This document shows positions 63,212 through 64,000 of a stretch of DNA of 64,000 nt, in pieces (position 1 is the stretch's first letter; each line of letters starts with the position of its first letter). The DNA lies in the NCBI GenBank assembly GCA_013214575.1, contig JABSSD010000028.1:1-64000 (forward strand), in the 5' to 3' direction. This stretch comes from Paracoccaceae bacterium. Lineage in GTDB: Bacteria > Pseudomonadota > Alphaproteobacteria > Rhodobacterales > Rhodobacteraceae. Made by a program: the position numbers and the translations under genes. Under the pieces are notes generated by a model, which worked only from the letters and a program-made list of their open reading frames with translations, had not been told where the DNA came from and searched no databases.

Positions 63212-64000
63212 ACCACCTGCTGATTGCGCCCGTGGTGCTGCCTGCCATTGTCGCGCCTTTCACCATCATGGTGCTGCGCCACCATCTGAGCCTGCAACGG
63301 ATCTTCTCGCTTGCCAGCACCCTGGTGCTGCTGGCGATCACCATAGTGCTGGCGGTCCAGGCCGCTGACGGCACCGTGCAGGTCTATGAACTGGGCAACT
63401 GGCCGGCACCTTTTGGCATTGTGCTGGTGCTGGACCGGCTGTCGGCGCTGATGCTGCTGCTGACCTCTGGGCTGGCACTGGCGGTGGTGCTTTATGCCAT
63501 CGGATCAGGCTGGGATGCCCGGGGCCACCATTTCCACGCGCTGATGCAGTTTCAGCTGATGGGCATTCTGGGCGCCTTTCTGACCGGTGACGCCTTTAAC
63601 CTGTTTGTGTTTTTTGAGGTGCTGCTGATCGCCTCTTACGGGCTAATGATCCACGGCGGCGGCACCAAGCGGTTGCAGGCCGGAGTGCAATATGTGGTCT
63701 ACAACCTGCTGGGCTCCAGCCTGTTCCTGCTTGCCCTGGGCACCATCTATTCGGTGACCGGCACCCTGAACATGGCCGATCTGGCGGTGCGGGTGGCAGA
63801 GCTGTCGCCCGATGACACTGCCCTGCTGCGGGTCGGCGCGATCATGTTGCTGCTGGTGTTTGCCATCAAAGCCGCGGTTCTGCCGCTGCACTTCTGGCTG
63901 CCGGCCTCATACGCTAATGCGCCGCTGCCGGTTGCGGCGCTGTTTGCCATCATGACCAAAGTCGGCGCCTATGGCATCCTGCGGGTCTATACGCTGGTGT
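63208..64000 (+). CDS. mrpD: Na+/H+ antiporter subunit D, MrpD, N-terminal part
   Basis: The frame starts at the ATGA overlap with mrpC (ribosome site AGGAG) and stays open to the window end, giving 264 residues of a NuoN/NuoM-like channel subunit (GDAFNLFVFFEVLLIASYGLMI, AAVLPLHFWLPASYANAPLPVAALFAIMTKVGAYG). It lacks the C-terminal half because of the window edge. It should continue with mrpE, F and G. Confidence 0.93.
   Translation, partial: MNHLLIAPVVLPAIVAPFTIMVLRHHLSLQRIFSLASTLVLLAITIVLAVQAADGTVQVYELGNWPAPFGIVLVLDRLSALMLLLTSGLALAVVLYAIGSGWDARGHHFHALMQFQLMGILGAFLTGDAFNLFVFFEVLLIASYGLMIHGGGTKRLQAGVQYVVYNLLGSSLFLLALGTIYSVTGTLNMADLAVRVAELSPDDTALLRVGAIMLLLVFAIKAAVLPLHFWLPASYANAPLPVAALFAIMTKVGAYGILRVYTLV

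Overview
The window looks like a chromosomal segment of a marine Rhodobacteraceae (Roseobacter-group) alphaproteobacterium. The support is the lineage-typical gene set (FlbT, a GapR/DUF2312 protein, a short-chain acyl-CoA regulator of the ScfR/PccR type, an SqrR-type persulfide sensor, an NDUFA12-type complex I accessory protein), the accB-accC-aat-DUF2155-mlaD-NDUFA12 gene order, TRAP and Liv-type importers, high G+C, and two families of short palindromic intergenic repeats that I associate with this family. I do not assign a genus. I saw no rRNA, tRNA, IS element, prophage or CRISPR array.

Layout. 0-2.7 kb: the 3' end of flbT, then the minus-strand queuosine precursor operon queC-queD-queE with queF beyond it; the queC leader resembles a preQ1-I riboswitch. 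2.8-6.0 kb: a dctPQM TRAP importer. 6.5-9.8 kb: acetyl-CoA synthetase coupled to an adenylate kinase, then a flavin reductase-like protein. 9.8-10.9 kb: a short 4Fe-4S protein, apparently truncated. 11.0-21.5 kb: a reductive pyrimidine degradation locus (PreT/PreA, dihydropyrimidinase, N-carbamoyl-beta-alanine amidohydrolase), an NMT1-type ABC importer and a RutR-like repressor, with two matches to the RutR operator. 21.9-25.3 kb: GapR, two small proteins, and a persulfide dioxygenase/PmpAB/sulfurtransferase operon. 25.3-31.5 kb: a FliM-like protein, then a signalling locus (single-domain response regulator, small membrane protein, symporter-linked histidine kinase) and an ScfR regulator. 31.7-37.0 kb: a five-gene Liv-type ABC importer. 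37.2-44.3 kb: a PAS-LuxR regulator, accBC, aat, DUF2155, mlaD, NDUFA12, RidA, clpX and clpP. 44.6-53.4 kb: a GlxA-type regulator, a small conserved-looking protein, a U32 tRNA-hydroxylation protein, the SqrR-like repressor, a DUF302 protein, and a module of ThDP enzyme, CaiB-type CoA-transferase and TTC38-like TPR protein. 53.5-58.2 kb: opgCGH for periplasmic glucans. 58.5-64 kb: an esterase, a rhodanese and the start of an Mrp antiporter operon running off the end.

The genes are mostly housekeeping and scavenging functions of a marine heterotroph: uptake of organic acids, amides and pyrimidines, acetate activation, sulfide/persulfide detoxification, queuosine synthesis and osmotic/ion homeostasis. 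The most interesting signals are regulatory: the queC leader with a competing upstream segment, RutR boxes at the pyrimidine genes, a candidate SqrR box before the persulfide genes while the SqrR-like gene lies 24 kb away, and the symporter-kinase/ScfR locus. The least explained module is ThDP enzyme-CaiB-TTC38 at 49-53.4 kb.
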